A DNA stretch of 10,020 nucleotides, from NCBI GenBank assembly GCA_011051425.1, contig DRLF01000348.1, positions 1-10,020 on the forward strand, given 5' to 3'. The translations under genes were made by a program, and so were the position numbers. Each line of letters begins with the position of its first letter. Position 1 is the stretch's first letter. This document shows, in pieces, positions 1-7,421 of this stretch. Under the pieces are notes generated by a model, which saw only the letters and a program-made list of their open reading frames with translations, did not search any database and had not been told where the DNA came from. Origin of the DNA: Thiolapillus brandeum (lineage in GTDB: Bacteria; Pseudomonadota; Gammaproteobacteria; Chromatiales; Chromatiaceae).

Positions 1-252
1 GCCGATGCGCTGCCAGCATCCCTGGCGGCGGCGGATGAGGTGTTACTGTTTTCGCCCATGTCTCTGGATTGGGATGCCAGGGCCGTCATGGCCCCCCTCG
101 GTGACAAGTGCCGGGTGCTGGATTCCACGGAGGAAATCGTCTCCCTGCTGGGTCGCGGCGCCAGGCAGGGGGATACCATACTGGTGATGAGCAACGGTGG
201 TTTCGAGAATATTCACGAGCGCATTCTGCAGGCGCTGGAGCAGGCTGCGTGA
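1..252 (+). CDS. mpl: Mpl, murein tripeptide ligase, C-terminal fragment
   Basis: This is the last 83 residues of a gene whose start lies left of the window; the reading frame is open from base 1. The fragment matches the C-terminus of UDP-N-acetylmuramate:L-alanyl-gamma-D-glutamyl-meso-diaminopimelate ligase, a Mur-ligase relative that recycles the murein tripeptide in the cytoplasm. The recognisable signature is the near-terminal [17 protein letters not shown] stretch, which corresponds to the VMSNGGFGGIH end of E. coli Mpl, preceded by the [11 protein letters not shown] segment. The ATP-binding and central domains are not visible. It ends in TGA, overlapping the ubiX start by 4 bases (GTGA), and mpl-ubiX adjacency is known in Pseudomonas. 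A MurC-type ligase is less likely because of the MSNGGF tail. Confidence 0.9.
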   Translation, partial: ADALPASLAAADEVLLFSPMSLDWDARAVMAPLGDKCRVLDSTEEIVSLLGRGARQGDTILVMSNGGFENIHERILQALEQAA

Positions 253-860
253 GTGATCAGCCCATCGCAGTAGCACTGACCGGTGCATCCGGTATCGCCT
301 ATGGCATGCGCCTGACCGAATGCCTGCTGGATGCCGGGCGGCAGGTGCAGCTGCTGTATTCACAGGCGGCGCAGGTGGTGGCCGCCATGGAACTGGACCT
401 GCAGCTTCCCGGATCGGCTGAAGCGGCCCAGGCGCAGCTGACGGAGCACTTCCATGCAGAACCGGGGCAGTTACAGGTCTATGGACGTCAGCAATGGACG
501 GCGCCGGTGGCCAGCGGTTCCAACCCGCCCCAGGCGCTGGTGGTCTGTCCCTGCACCACGGGCACCCTGGCTTCCATCGCTCATGGTATCAGTGATGATC
601 TGATCGACCGGGCGGCGGATGTCATGCTCAAGGAACGGCGTCAGCTTATCCTGGTGGTGCGGGAGACGCCCTTCTCGGCCATTCACCTGCAGAACATGCT
701 GACGGTGACCCAGGCAGGCGCGCTGGTGATGCCGGCCAATCCGGGGTTCTACTACCAGCCGGAATCCGTGGATGATCTGGTGGATTTCATGGTGGCCCGT
801 ATACTGGATCACCTGGGGGTGGAACACGACCTGCTCCCGCGCTGGGGAGCAGATCGCTGA
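249..860 (+). CDS. ubiX: UbiX flavin prenyltransferase
   Basis: 203 residues, a normal UbiX length. UbiX joins dimethylallyl phosphate to reduced FMN, making the prenylated flavin cofactor used by the UbiD decarboxylase in ubiquinone synthesis. The flavoprotein-type N-terminus carries the GASG motif at residues 12-15 ([15 protein letters not shown]). The family block around residues 100-150 is intact, with [19 protein letters not shown] followed by a conserved KERR...LVVRETPF stretch. The start is taken as GTG at 249: no ATG precedes the GASG motif in frame, and a GGAG ribosome site lies 8 bases upstream (237-240). The GTG overlaps the mpl stop, so translation is probably coupled. The gene converges with the response regulator, leaving only 6 bases between the two stop codons and no visible terminator. 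Confidence 0.95.
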   Translation: MSDQPIAVALTGASGIAYGMRLTECLLDAGRQVQLLYSQAAQVVAAMELDLQLPGSAEAAQAQLTEHFHAEPGQLQVYGRQQWTAPVASGSNPPQALVVCPCTTGTLASIAHGISDDLIDRAADVMLKERRQLILVVRETPFSAIHLQNMLTVTQAGALVMPANPGFYYQPESVDDLVDFMVARILDHLGVEHDLLPRWGADR

Positions 861-866
861 GGGAGA

Positions 867-1820
867 TTACTTCAGAAGGTACCAGGCGGCAGCAAACGCA
901 GCGCCTGCAGCGAGGATAGCAATCAGGGTAGCCTTGCCCAAGAGGCCGCTGGTGCCGGCGACTTTGGCCTGCATGGCGGCCAGCTGCTCTTCCATGGCTT
1001 CCTGGCTTTCTCTGACGCTGTCCTTCAGTTCAGCCAGGCGCTCGTCGATAAGGCTTTCCAGGCGGGAGCCTGACTGTTCCATGACATCTTCACGCAGCCT
1101 GATCTCCTGTTCCTTGATGTCTTCCAGCGCGGTTTCCACCTGCTGGCGCAAGGCTTCGAGCTGAATGCGGCTGTTACCCGTGTCCATGGCGATCTGTTCC
1201 TTGACCTGGGAGATCACACGGTCGTCCATCTTTTTCAGGCTGTCGTGAATCGGCTGCAGCTTTTCCTCGCCGGACTTTGCCAGCTCGGCAAGCTTCTGCT
1301 CCATGTTCTTTTCGACGCCTGTGACGTTGTCGCGAACGGATTTCAGCAGTGTTTCCACTTCTGTCATGATGGTGCTCTTGATGGCATCCATGTCGATTGC
1401 CGGGGCTGCAGCCACTTCTTCGGGCGCTGCTTCTTCCTCAGGCGTTTCCTCGGTGACGGTTTCCACGTTGATGGTGGCAAGAACGGCCTTGAGTTTTTCT
1501 TCCTGGGGCGGCTTGGTCAGGACGCCGATGGCGCCGGCTTCCTCGGCCATCTGTTCCAGTTTGCTCCCTTCGTTGCCTGTGCAGAGTACTACCGGGATAT
1601 GTGCGGTCTTTTCGTTGCTGGTGATGGCTGTTGTCGCTGCAATACCACCCATGCCAGGCATGGACTGGTCCATGAAGACGATATCAATCGCTTCGGTGGC
1701 GATCTTGTCCAGCGCTTCTTCTCCGGAAGCCGCCATTTCCACTTCCAACCCCTGGTCTTTCAGCAGTTTGCCCATGGCAAAACGTGCTGCTTTGGAATCA
1801 TCAACCAGTAGTACCTTCAT
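867..1820 (-). CDS. Tail-anchored response regulator: receiver, long coiled coil, C-terminal membrane helix
   Basis: 317 residues. Residues 1-117 form a CheY-type receiver with the full active site: acidic pair D7/D8, phospho-acceptor D51 (VFMDQSMPGMGG), T81 and K103 (KPP). There is no DNA-binding or enzymatic output domain. An acidic, Pro/Ala/Glu-rich linker (about 119-141) leads to a long charged helical, probably coiled-coil region (about 143-290). One hydrophobic helix (about 297-316) ends one residue from the C-terminus. This predicts a cytoplasmic receiver on a stalk anchored in the inner membrane. The start is ATG at 1820, because GGAG lies 6 bases upstream of it; an in-frame ATG at 1832 has no ribosome site. 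It lies 110 bases downstream of the fusion gene on the same strand. No histidine kinase is visible. The receiver assignment is secure; the output is unknown and probably works through oligomerisation or partner binding. Confidence 0.85.
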   Translation of the reverse strand: MKVLLVDDSKAARFAMGKLLKDQGLEVEMAASGEEALDKIATEAIDIVFMDQSMPGMGGIAATTAITSNEKTAHIPVVLCTGNEGSKLEQMAEEAGAIGVLTKPPQEEKLKAVLATINVETVTEETPEEEAAPEEVAAAPAIDMDAIKSTIMTEVETLLKSVRDNVTGVEKNMEQKLAELAKSGEEKLQPIHDSLKKMDDRVISQVKEQIAMDTGNSRIQLEALRQQVETALEDIKEQEIRLREDVMEQSGSRLESLIDERLAELKDSVRESQEAMEEQLAAMQAKVAGTSGLLGKATLIAILAAGAAFAAAWYLLK

Positions 1821-1930
1821 CGTTTTCTCCATTTGTGGTTATTTCCGCAAGTGCGCCTGCCAATACTACAGCAAGCCGTCTTCGCAGCCATCCCCGGCAT
1901 GCTGAAAATGTGAAGGCCGTGGGATCTTGA

Positions 1931-3886
1931 TCAAAACGCGCCAGCCGGGTACAGCAGCAATTCACCGTTGTCAGCCGTGTGGAAGCGCATTCCGGCCGCC
2001 CGCATATCCTGTTCGAGCGCATCCAATGCGGGTTTTCCGTCACCCGTGCTTACGGGATAGTACAGCATACCCAGCCACTGCTTTTTCTGCTGTGAGGTCA
2101 CTTCCCCCAGCCACACGGGCTGACCGCTGTCTTCGATGAGCCAGGTACTTGGCCACAGGTAGATCACCTGCCGCCGGTCGCCGTCGGCTTTGCTCAGGAC
2201 GCTGTAGGCCATGCGACCCGCATGGCTGTGGGGCAGCAGGGGCAGTTGCGCGATATCGTCTGTCGAGGCCAGCAGCTTCAGCCAGGACAGGCCGCGGGCG
2301 GTCTGGGCCTTTTCCCAGCCCTGCTGTTTCAGTTTGTCGATGAATGCTGCCGGAGAACCCGCGATCTGCAGGTTGAGCGGGCGACTCCTGCCGTTCAATA
2401 CATCATCGCGGTAGCGCGGCAGTTGCCGCCAGCCGCCCTGTTGCCAGTCCTGCAGGCTCATGCTGCCCTGGATCTTCAGCAGGTTTGGAGCAGGTGGTGG
2501 CGCCTGGACGCTGATTGCCGATGAAAAGGCCAGCAGGATCAGGCTGATACCCAGTATCAGTGCCTGCCGTCCCATGATCTTCTGTTCCCGGCCGTGTGTC
2601 CGGTAGGCCATGCCCAGAGCCGTGCTCCAGATGAGGCCTCCGCCGAGGGCGTGCAGCACTGCCGTCAGGGTTGAACCGAGATAGAGCTGGGAAAACATGA
2701 CCGCGACGATCAGCAGGGTAGCTGCGGAATACACGCGCCAGCGCCTGGCCTGGCTGACGGGTGTCGCCACGAGTACAGCGCCCAGGGAAAAGAACACCGA
2801 GGCGCGCAGCACATAGACATCCGGTATGGCCGTAAGCAGGCCGGGGGACTGGCGGGCCAGGGCTTCCAGCACGATACTCAGCAGCCACACGCCGCCGGCT
2901 CCAGCCAGCCAGTGTCGTGCCGAGAGCTGCAATCCGGATATCCACAGCACCAGGCCCACGACAATGAGCATGGCCAGGGTTCCGCTGCTGCTCGCGAGGG
3001 CGGAGAGGGCGAGCATGATGTGGTCGCCCGTCGGGTTGTGCAGCCCGTTCAGGCCCAGGTGCAGGACACTGTCTGCGATGAGTAATGGCGACTGGGGCAG
3101 CAGGGCAATGACGATGAGTATGCTGCTGCTGAGCACCAGCAGACCCGCCAGCATGGCCAGACCGGCGGATTCCGGGTGCCGGGGATCTCCCAGTGCCCGG
3201 GCGATGCGGCGCAGCCGGGGATGGTGCTCACCGAATTGCAAGACCCGCTGCAGCAGTTGCTTGCTGCGGGGCTGGATGAGCAGGAACAGGCGGTGGGAAA
3301 GCCAGCCCAGGAACCACAGGCTGCCCACCAGCGCCACCAGCAGAATCACCAGTCGCAGGGCGACCTCGGAAGCCAGTTCCATGGAAGCGCCGAAGGCCAT
3401 GCCCGGCAGCAGGTAGGCGGGCGCCCAGATCAGTGCGGACAGTACATTGGCAAACACGAAATTGGTGGCGGGCATGTTCATCATACCCGCCACCAGGGGA
3501 ATGACGGCCCGGACCGGTCCGAAGAAACGTCCCAGCACCACGCTCTTGCCGCCATAGCGCTGGAAGAACTGAATGCCTTTGTCCAGCATGGCCGGGTGCC
3601 TGCTGAATGGCCACATGCCGGTCAGCTGGCGCTGGTATTTCTTTCCCAGCCAGAAGCTCAGGCCATCGCCGGCCACTGCGCCGATGACCGCCCACAGCAC
3701 CATGACCCGGAAATCCAGTGCGCCGCTGCCGATGAGTGCGCCCACGGCGAACATGATGGCGACACCGGGCACCACCATGCCCACCATCGCCAGGGATTCG
3801 GCAAAGGCCATGAGGAACACCACCGCACCGGCCCAGCCGGGGTTGGCGCTGACCCATGCCAGGAGTTGCTGAAAGGTTTCAGCCAT
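1931..3886 (-). CDS. DedA / PAP2-like / LssY-C fusion membrane protein
   Basis: 651 residues in three parts. Residues 1-200 are a DedA (SNARE-associated Golgi, VTT) domain: membrane-embedded acidic E30, a GDGLSFWLGKK segment with D74, and the GRFFGPVRAVIPLVAG signature with the two arginines (R120, R126) needed in E. coli DedA proteins. DedA proteins are linked to lipid-carrier flipping and membrane homeostasis. Residues about 245-430 are a multi-helix region in the position and topology of a PAP2 lipid phosphatase, but the expected RP, PSGH and SR...H...D motifs are not present (see findings). After a further helix (440-460), residues about 470-650 match the soluble LssY C-terminal region (LPLLPHSHAGR, LWPSTW, WLGEV). 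Proteins of this architecture are known in proteobacteria. The ATG at 3886 has no obvious Shine-Dalgarno and follows a GC-rich hairpin. It lies 59 bases downstream of hemL. Substrate is unknown. Confidence 0.85.
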   Translation of the reverse strand: MAETFQQLLAWVSANPGWAGAVVFLMAFAESLAMVGMVVPGVAIMFAVGALIGSGALDFRVMVLWAVIGAVAGDGLSFWLGKKYQRQLTGMWPFSRHPAMLDKGIQFFQRYGGKSVVLGRFFGPVRAVIPLVAGMMNMPATNFVFANVLSALIWAPAYLLPGMAFGASMELASEVALRLVILLVALVGSLWFLGWLSHRLFLLIQPRSKQLLQRVLQFGEHHPRLRRIARALGDPRHPESAGLAMLAGLLVLSSSILIVIALLPQSPLLIADSVLHLGLNGLHNPTGDHIMLALSALASSSGTLAMLIVVGLVLWISGLQLSARHWLAGAGGVWLLSIVLEALARQSPGLLTAIPDVYVLRASVFFSLGAVLVATPVSQARRWRVYSAATLLIVAVMFSQLYLGSTLTAVLHALGGGLIWSTALGMAYRTHGREQKIMGRQALILGISLILLAFSSAISVQAPPPAPNLLKIQGSMSLQDWQQGGWRQLPRYRDDVLNGRSRPLNLQIAGSPAAFIDKLKQQGWEKAQTARGLSWLKLLASTDDIAQLPLLPHSHAGRMAYSVLSKADGDRRQVIYLWPSTWLIEDSGQPVWLGEVTSQQKKQWLGMLYYPVSTGDGKPALDALEQDMRAAGMRFHTADNGELLLYPAGAF

Positions 3887-3896
3887 GGTGCATCAG

Positions 3897-3914
3897 GCCG
3901 GGCTTCGGCCCGGC
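3897..3914. other. GC-rich hairpin in the hemL-fusion gene gap
   Basis: A perfect 7-base-pair inverted repeat, GCCGGGC / GCCCGGC, with a 4-base loop. In the minus-strand transcript the loop is CGAA. It sits 10 bases upstream of the ATG at 3886. No T-run follows it in either direction, so it is a poor match to a canonical intrinsic terminator. It could attenuate read-through from hemL, protect an mRNA end, or affect initiation of the downstream gene. Confidence 0.5.
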
Positions 3915-3945
3915 AGTCCCCGCTGATCTGGCCGATATGCGGCTC

Positions 3946-5232
3946 TCACTGGCTCAGTGTGGCGAAAGCCTTGCGCGCGGCGTCCAGCGTGCTGTCGAGA
4001 TCCCCGTCGCTGTGCGCTGCTGAAACGAACCCTGCCTCGAAAGCCGAGGGCGCGAGGTACACGCCCTGGTCCAGCATGGCGTGGAAGAAGTGCTTGAACT
4101 GTTCCTGGTTGCAGGCCATGGAGCCGGCAAAGTCCGTCACCCTGTCGGCATCGGAGAAGAACAGGCCGAACATACCACCGACGTGGTTTTCCGTGACCGG
4201 GATGCCCGCATCCTTTCCTGCCTGCACCAGGCCGGTTATGAGGGTTTCGGTCTTCCGGCCCAGCTCCTCGAAGAAGCCGGGTGCGGAGATCAGCTCCAGG
4301 GTCTTGAGGCCGGCGGCCATGGCCACGGGGTTGCCGGAAAGCGTGCCCGCCTGGTACACCGGACCCAGAGGGGCGATCTTCTCCATGATCTCGCGTCTGC
4401 CGCCGAAGGCGCCCACGGGCATGCCGCCGCCGATGACCTTGCCCAGGGTGGTCAGGTCGGGCCGTATGCCGTACAGGCCCTGCACCCCGCCCAGGCCCAC
4501 ACGGAAGCCGGTCATGACTTCGTCGAAGATGAGCACCGCGCCGTACTGGTCGCAGATCTCGCGCAGGCCTTCCAGGAAACCCGGCACCGGCGGGATGCAG
4601 TTCATGTTGCCCGCCACAGGCTCGACGATGATGCAGGCGACTTCTTCGCCGATCTGGCTGAAGGCTTCCTTCACCTGTTCCAGGTTGTTGTAGTCCAGGG
4701 TGATGGTCTGTTCGGCCAGGCAGGCGGGCACACCGGGGGAGGAAGGCTCGCCCAGGGTCAGGGCGCCGGAGCCGGCCTTCACCAGCAGGGAATCCGAATG
4801 ACCGTGGTAGCAGCCCTCGAATTTCACGATCTTGTCCCGTCCCGTGTAACCCCGGGCGAGGCGGATGGCGGACATGGTGGCCTCGGTGCCGGAAGAGACC
4901 ATGCGCACCATCTCGATGGAGGGCATGAGTTCACAGACCTTGTCGGCGATGCGGATCTCCAGTGCCGTGGGTGCGCCGAAAGACAGACCCCGCGTGGCGG
5001 TTTCCTGCACCACCTCGATGACTTCGGGATGAGCATGACCAAGGATCATGGGGCCCCATGATCCGACATAATCGATATAGCGGCGGCCTTCGGAGTCGTA
5101 GATACAGGAGCCGGCGGCCTTTTCGATGAACACCGGGTCGCCACCCACGCCCTTGAAGGCGCGCACGGGAGAGTTCACGCCACCGGGGATGTGCTGCTGT
5201 GCTTTCTGGAAAAGTTCGTGAGATGTGCTCAT
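3946..5232 (-). CDS. hemL: Glutamate-1-semialdehyde 2,1-aminomutase
   Basis: 428 residues, close to the 426 of E. coli HemL. This PLP enzyme converts glutamate-1-semialdehyde to 5-aminolevulinate, the committed precursor of haem and other tetrapyrroles, in the cytoplasm. Visible landmarks are the N-terminal [13 protein letters not shown] motif, [16 protein letters not shown] for cofactor phosphate contacts (about 113-128), the [10 protein letters not shown] block (236-245), and the PLP-binding lysine K265 in [16 protein letters not shown]. The start is ATG at 5232: GAGG lies 6 bases upstream and overlaps the end of thiE. A TTG four codons further upstream is a less likely start. It is 8 bases after thiE, in the thiD-thiE-hemL order known from Pseudomonas. 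The cytochromes nearby need haem, but no direct link can be shown. Confidence 0.97.
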   Translation of the reverse strand: MSTSHELFQKAQQHIPGGVNSPVRAFKGVGGDPVFIEKAAGSCIYDSEGRRYIDYVGSWGPMILGHAHPEVIEVVQETATRGLSFGAPTALEIRIADKVCELMPSIEMVRMVSSGTEATMSAIRLARGYTGRDKIVKFEGCYHGHSDSLLVKAGSGALTLGEPSSPGVPACLAEQTITLDYNNLEQVKEAFSQIGEEVACIIVEPVAGNMNCIPPVPGFLEGLREICDQYGAVLIFDEVMTGFRVGLGGVQGLYGIRPDLTTLGKVIGGGMPVGAFGGRREIMEKIAPLGPVYQAGTLSGNPVAMAAGLKTLELISAPGFFEELGRKTETLITGLVQAGKDAGIPVTENHVGGMFGLFFSDADRVTDFAGSMACNQEQFKHFFHAMLDQGVYLAPSAFEAGFVSAAHSDGDLDSTLDAARKAFATLSQ

Positions 5233-5240
5233 GGGTTTCC

Positions 5241-5864
5241 TCAAAATGGTTTGAATAGTCTGCTGGTGTTTTCGGCGGCCCGGTAAATGTCTTCCTGGCC
5301 GAACAGGCCCTGGATCATGGCGACCATGTCTGCACCTGCTTCGACGACAGGTAGGGCATTTTCCGGGGTTATGCCGCCGATGGCAACTATCGGCAGATCC
5401 AGTGCTGTCCGTGCTTCGCGCAACAGCGCCAGCCCGGCATTCACGGCCGATGGTTTGGTTGAAGAAGGATAAACGGTACCGAAAGCCACATAGTCTGCGC
5501 CCTGATCAGCAGCGGCATGAGCCCGTTGCAGGTCGTTGTAGCAGGAGACGCCGATGATACTGTCCTTTCCCAGGATTTTTCTGGCGCTGGGAAGATCCCT
5601 GTCTTCCCGCCCCAGGTGAACGCCATGAGCACCGCTGCGCCGGCACAGCTCGATATCGTCGTTGATGATGAGCAATGCCTGATGCGCGTTGCAGCGTTGC
5701 AGCAGTGTTTGCGCTTCTGTCAGGCGGCGAAGGGTATCCCCGGACTTGTCGCGATACTGCAGGATACGGGCGCCACCGGCCAGGGCGGACTCCACCTGGC
5801 TGTACAGCGTATCTCCCCGCGTACCGTCCACGGTGATGGCATACAGGCCCGCCAGCGCCGTCAT
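5241..5864 (-). CDS. thiE: Thiamine-phosphate synthase
   Basis: 207 residues, the usual size. ThiE condenses hydroxymethylpyrimidine diphosphate with the thiazole phosphate to give thiamine monophosphate. The TIM-barrel motifs appear in order: QYRDK (36-40), IINDD (66-70), GVHLG (81-85), [11 protein letters not shown] (128-138, the pyrophosphate-binding loop), and AIGGI (161-165) followed by the GADMVAMI phosphate site. The start ATG at 5864 overlaps the thiD stop (ATGA), with AGGA 7 bases upstream inside thiD, so the two are translationally coupled. ThiE supplies the last condensation and ThiD the pyrimidine substrate; the thiazole branch is not in this window. Confidence 0.96.
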   Translation of the reverse strand: MTALAGLYAITVDGTRGDTLYSQVESALAGGARILQYRDKSGDTLRRLTEAQTLLQRCNAHQALLIINDDIELCRRSGAHGVHLGREDRDLPSARKILGKDSIIGVSCYNDLQRAHAAADQGADYVAFGTVYPSSTKPSAVNAGLALLREARTALDLPIVAIGGITPENALPVVEAGADMVAMIQGLFGQEDIYRAAENTSRLFKPF

Positions 5865-6631
5865 GGGTGAATCCTGCCGGGTATGAATTGTCCGCTACCG
5901 GGCCGGAAACCCTGCTGCAGGGATTCCCAGGTGTATGCCTGCGCCCTGGCTATGGCCTCTGTCAGCGGCTCGCCAAGTGCCAGCTGAGCGGCGATGGCGG
6001 CAGCCAGGGTGCAGCCCGATCCGTGGTAGTTGCCGGGCAGCTTGGGCCATTGCCAGTGGCGGGTTTCTCCGTTCCTGTACAGCGTATTGGTGACCTGGCC
6101 GTGGCTGGACTCGTCTGCACCGGTGATGAGAACCGCTCCACAGCCCTTCTGCAACAGCTTTGCCCCACAGGCATCTGGCGTGTTTTCGCCACTGAGTTCA
6201 CGGGCTTCCCGGCGGTTGGGGGTGAGAAGGGTGCTCAGGGGTATCAGCGGTTCGAGATAAGCGGTGGCGCCGATGCCCTGGCCACCGCCAGAAGCGAGCA
6301 CAGTGTCCAGTACCAGGGGTATATCGGGCAGCAGTTGCCGTATCTGTTGAAGCGCGTTGGCGGTTTCCGCGCTGCCGACCAGCCCGATCTTGATCGCCGC
6401 AATAGTGTAGTCCTTGGCAATCCGGGTGGCTTGCCTCAGAAGAATCGCGGGCTGTACGGGGAGTACCTCATAGACATTGCTGCTGTCCTGCACGGTAAGG
6501 CAGGTGATCAGCGTGGCGGCATGGGCGCCTTGGGCGGCAACAGCCTCGATGTCGGCCTGAATGCCGGCGCCGCCGCAGGGATCATGCCCGGAGATACAAA
6601 GTACCACGGGCTTTGGATTGGGGTGAGACAT
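5861..6631 (-). CDS. thiD: Hydroxymethylpyrimidine (phosphate) kinase
   Basis: 256 residues from the chosen start. This ribokinase-fold kinase phosphorylates hydroxymethylpyrimidine and its phosphate to the diphosphate used by ThiE. Key features are the N-terminal SGHDPCGGAGIQADIEA substrate motif (15-31), a DTVLASGGG segment (109-117), LLTPNRREARELSG (135-148), and the anion-hole/catalytic GNYHGSGCTLAAA block with C207. The start at 6631 (MSHPNP) is preferred because homology begins a few residues later; an in-frame ATG at 6709 would add 26 residues of low-complexity, non-family sequence. Neither start has a good Shine-Dalgarno, so the start is moderately certain. It is first in the leftward thiD-thiE-hemL operon and divergent from the DUF5063 gene. 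Confidence 0.93.
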   Translation of the reverse strand: MSHPNPKPVVLCISGHDPCGGAGIQADIEAVAAQGAHAATLITCLTVQDSSNVYEVLPVQPAILLRQATRIAKDYTIAAIKIGLVGSAETANALQQIRQLLPDIPLVLDTVLASGGGQGIGATAYLEPLIPLSTLLTPNRREARELSGENTPDACGAKLLQKGCGAVLITGADESSHGQVTNTLYRNGETRHWQWPKLPGNYHGSGCTLAAAIAAQLALGEPLTEAIARAQAYTWESLQQGFRPGSGQFIPGRIHP

Positions 6632-6674
6632 GGTATGCAGTATACCCAATATATACCCGTCTGATAGGCGGGTA
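6632..6674 (-). promoter_or_regulatory. thiD leader repeats
   Basis: Directly upstream of the thiD ATG. On the plus strand TATACCC occurs at 6641-6647 and again at 6652-6658, 11 bases apart (one helical turn). A TACCCG/CGGGTA inverted repeat with a 9-base loop spans 6654-6674, and GGTAT-N5-ATACC spans 6632-6646, abutting the start codon. These could be a repressor site or leader hairpins. The arrangement is seen directly; the function is inferred. Confidence 0.35.
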
Positions 6675-6695
6675 AAAACCAGAATATGGTCTACA

Positions 6696-6701
6696 ATTAT
6701 A
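6696..6701 (-). promoter_or_regulatory. Candidate -10 box for the thiD operon
   Basis: A perfect TATAAT on the minus strand, about 65 bases upstream of the thiD ATG. No good -35 hexamer sits at 16-18 bases, so the promoter would be weak, activator-dependent, or not real. A competing TATACT lies closer to the gene and would give an almost leaderless transcript. Confidence 0.25.
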
Positions 6702-6767
6702 ACGTCCATAAGCAGTTTATAGCGTCTTTCCGGTTATTTCAGACGTGGACTGGACGTAGCAAGAACA

Positions 6768-6788
6768 ATATTAAACCGGCATTAATAT
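6768..6788. promoter_or_regulatory. AT-rich palindrome, possible operator
   Basis: A perfect inverted repeat with 7-base arms, ATATTAA-N7-TTAATAT, in the middle of the divergent region. Two arms one helical turn or so apart fit a dimeric regulator site. It does not match the FNR/DNR (TTGAT-N4-ATCAA) pattern. Which of the two operons it would serve cannot be told. Confidence 0.35.
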
Positions 6789-6877
6789 AGGGGTGGTGCT
6801 CAGGGCTCCAGGCCTGCCTCGGAACAAGACATCATGGCAGAGCGTTCTCTACATTGGTGCCAGGTTAGTAATTGCAG

Positions 6878-6894
6878 GGGTTGCATATCAACCC
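6878..6894. promoter_or_regulatory. Palindrome upstream of the DUF5063-cytochrome operon
   Basis: A perfect inverted repeat with 6-base arms, GGGTTG-CATAT-CAACCC, ending 50 bases before the DUF5063 start codon. It could be an operator or a leader hairpin (6-base stem, 5-base loop). It is followed by a pyrimidine tract, which would weakly resemble a terminator on the plus strand. Confidence 0.35.
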
Positions 6895-6944
6895 ATCTCT
6901 TTTTCTTTCTTTTTCAGGGTTTGTAGTAGCAAGCAGGTTTTGTC

Positions 6945-7421
6945 ATGACCGAAGAATTTGAAGCGTTGCGCCGTGTGGCCAGGGACTATTGCGATATTAT
7001 CGAAGCGGTGGGTGAACAGGAGCAGGACTGGCTGAACAAAGTTGTCAGGATTCTGCCGCGCTTGCACGCGGCCGTTTCCGCCATCCTGGAGCTGGAAAAG
7101 TCGGGGGGCAAGCCCGTTGAGGCCAACCTGGAGATGCGCTTTTCCCTGTTCAGCAAGCTGCACCAGCTGCTCGGTGACAAGGATGCCTACTGGATGGAAT
7201 ACGATCTCGGCCATGAGGAATGCCGCAGCGGCAGCTTGGCGGACGACCTGACGGATATCTACTGCGAGCTGAAACAGGGGCTGCACATGCTGGAAAACGA
7301 AGACGCCGATCCGGACACCGTGCTCCTGAACTGGCGTGAAGGTTACAAGATACACTGGGGCAAGCATCTGCTGGATGCCGAGCGCCATCTCTATGAACTC
7401 TCTTCCAGAGGAAACCTATGA
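6945..7421 (+). CDS. DUF5063-family protein
   Basis: 158 residues with no signal peptide or membrane segment, so probably cytosolic and mostly helical. The C-terminal half carries what I recognise as the DUF5063 pattern: a YW pair (82-83), GSLADDLTDIYCELKQGL (96-113), and a closing LNWREGYKIHWGKHLLDA (128-145). I know no established biochemical function for this family. The HWGKH motif and conserved acidic residues might bind a ligand or metal, but that is a guess. Its stop codon overlaps the cytochrome start (ATGA), so the two proteins are co-expressed and translation is coupled. The start has only a weak ribosome site, but no better in-frame start is near. Family assignment is from memory of the motif. 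Confidence 0.75.
   Translation: MTEEFEALRRVARDYCDIIEAVGEQEQDWLNKVVRILPRLHAAVSAILELEKSGGKPVEANLEMRFSLFSKLHQLLGDKDAYWMEYDLGHEECRSGSLADDLTDIYCELKQGLHMLENEDADPDTVLLNWREGYKIHWGKHLLDAERHLYELSSRGNL

Larger units (their letters stand above)
6632..6944. promoter_or_regulatory. Divergent intergenic region between thiD and the DUF5063 gene
   Basis: 313 bases with no credible gene, more AT-rich than its flanks, so it should hold the promoters of both divergent operons. Separate entries describe a thiD-proximal repeat cluster, a minus-strand TATAAT, an AT-rich palindrome and a second palindrome. Near the right end (about 6896-6917) the plus strand has a pyrimidine tract (CTCTTTTTCTTTCTTTTTC). The DUF5063 ATG at 6945 is preceded only by a weak CAGG, 7 bases upstream. 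I found no CTGAGA-type thiamine-pyrophosphate riboswitch core and no tRNA. Confidence 0.7.

Noticed and set aside
1927..1934. TTGATCAA palindrome overlapping the fusion gene stop codon
   Set aside because: Resembles FNR half-sites but lacks the 4-base spacer, and an 8-base palindrome is expected by chance.
3176..4693. Long plus-strand open frame (505 codons) opposite hemL and the fusion gene
   Set aside because: Low-complexity His/Gln/Pro/Arg-rich product with no recognisable family, lying antisense to two well-supported genes in a GC-rich genome; a shadow frame.
4081..5061. Plus-strand open frame of 326 codons opposite hemL
   Set aside because: Composition rich in His, Gly and Asp is typical of an antisense shadow; HemL on the other strand is unambiguous.
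5233..5244. Upstream TTG start for hemL at 5244
   Set aside because: The TTG lies inside the thiE stop region and overlaps the GAGG ribosome site that correctly positions ATG at 5232.
6632..6944. Possible TPP riboswitch, tRNA or small RNA gene
   Set aside because: No CTGAGA-type core on the thiD strand, no cloverleaf with TTC arm, and no terminator-like end to define an sRNA.
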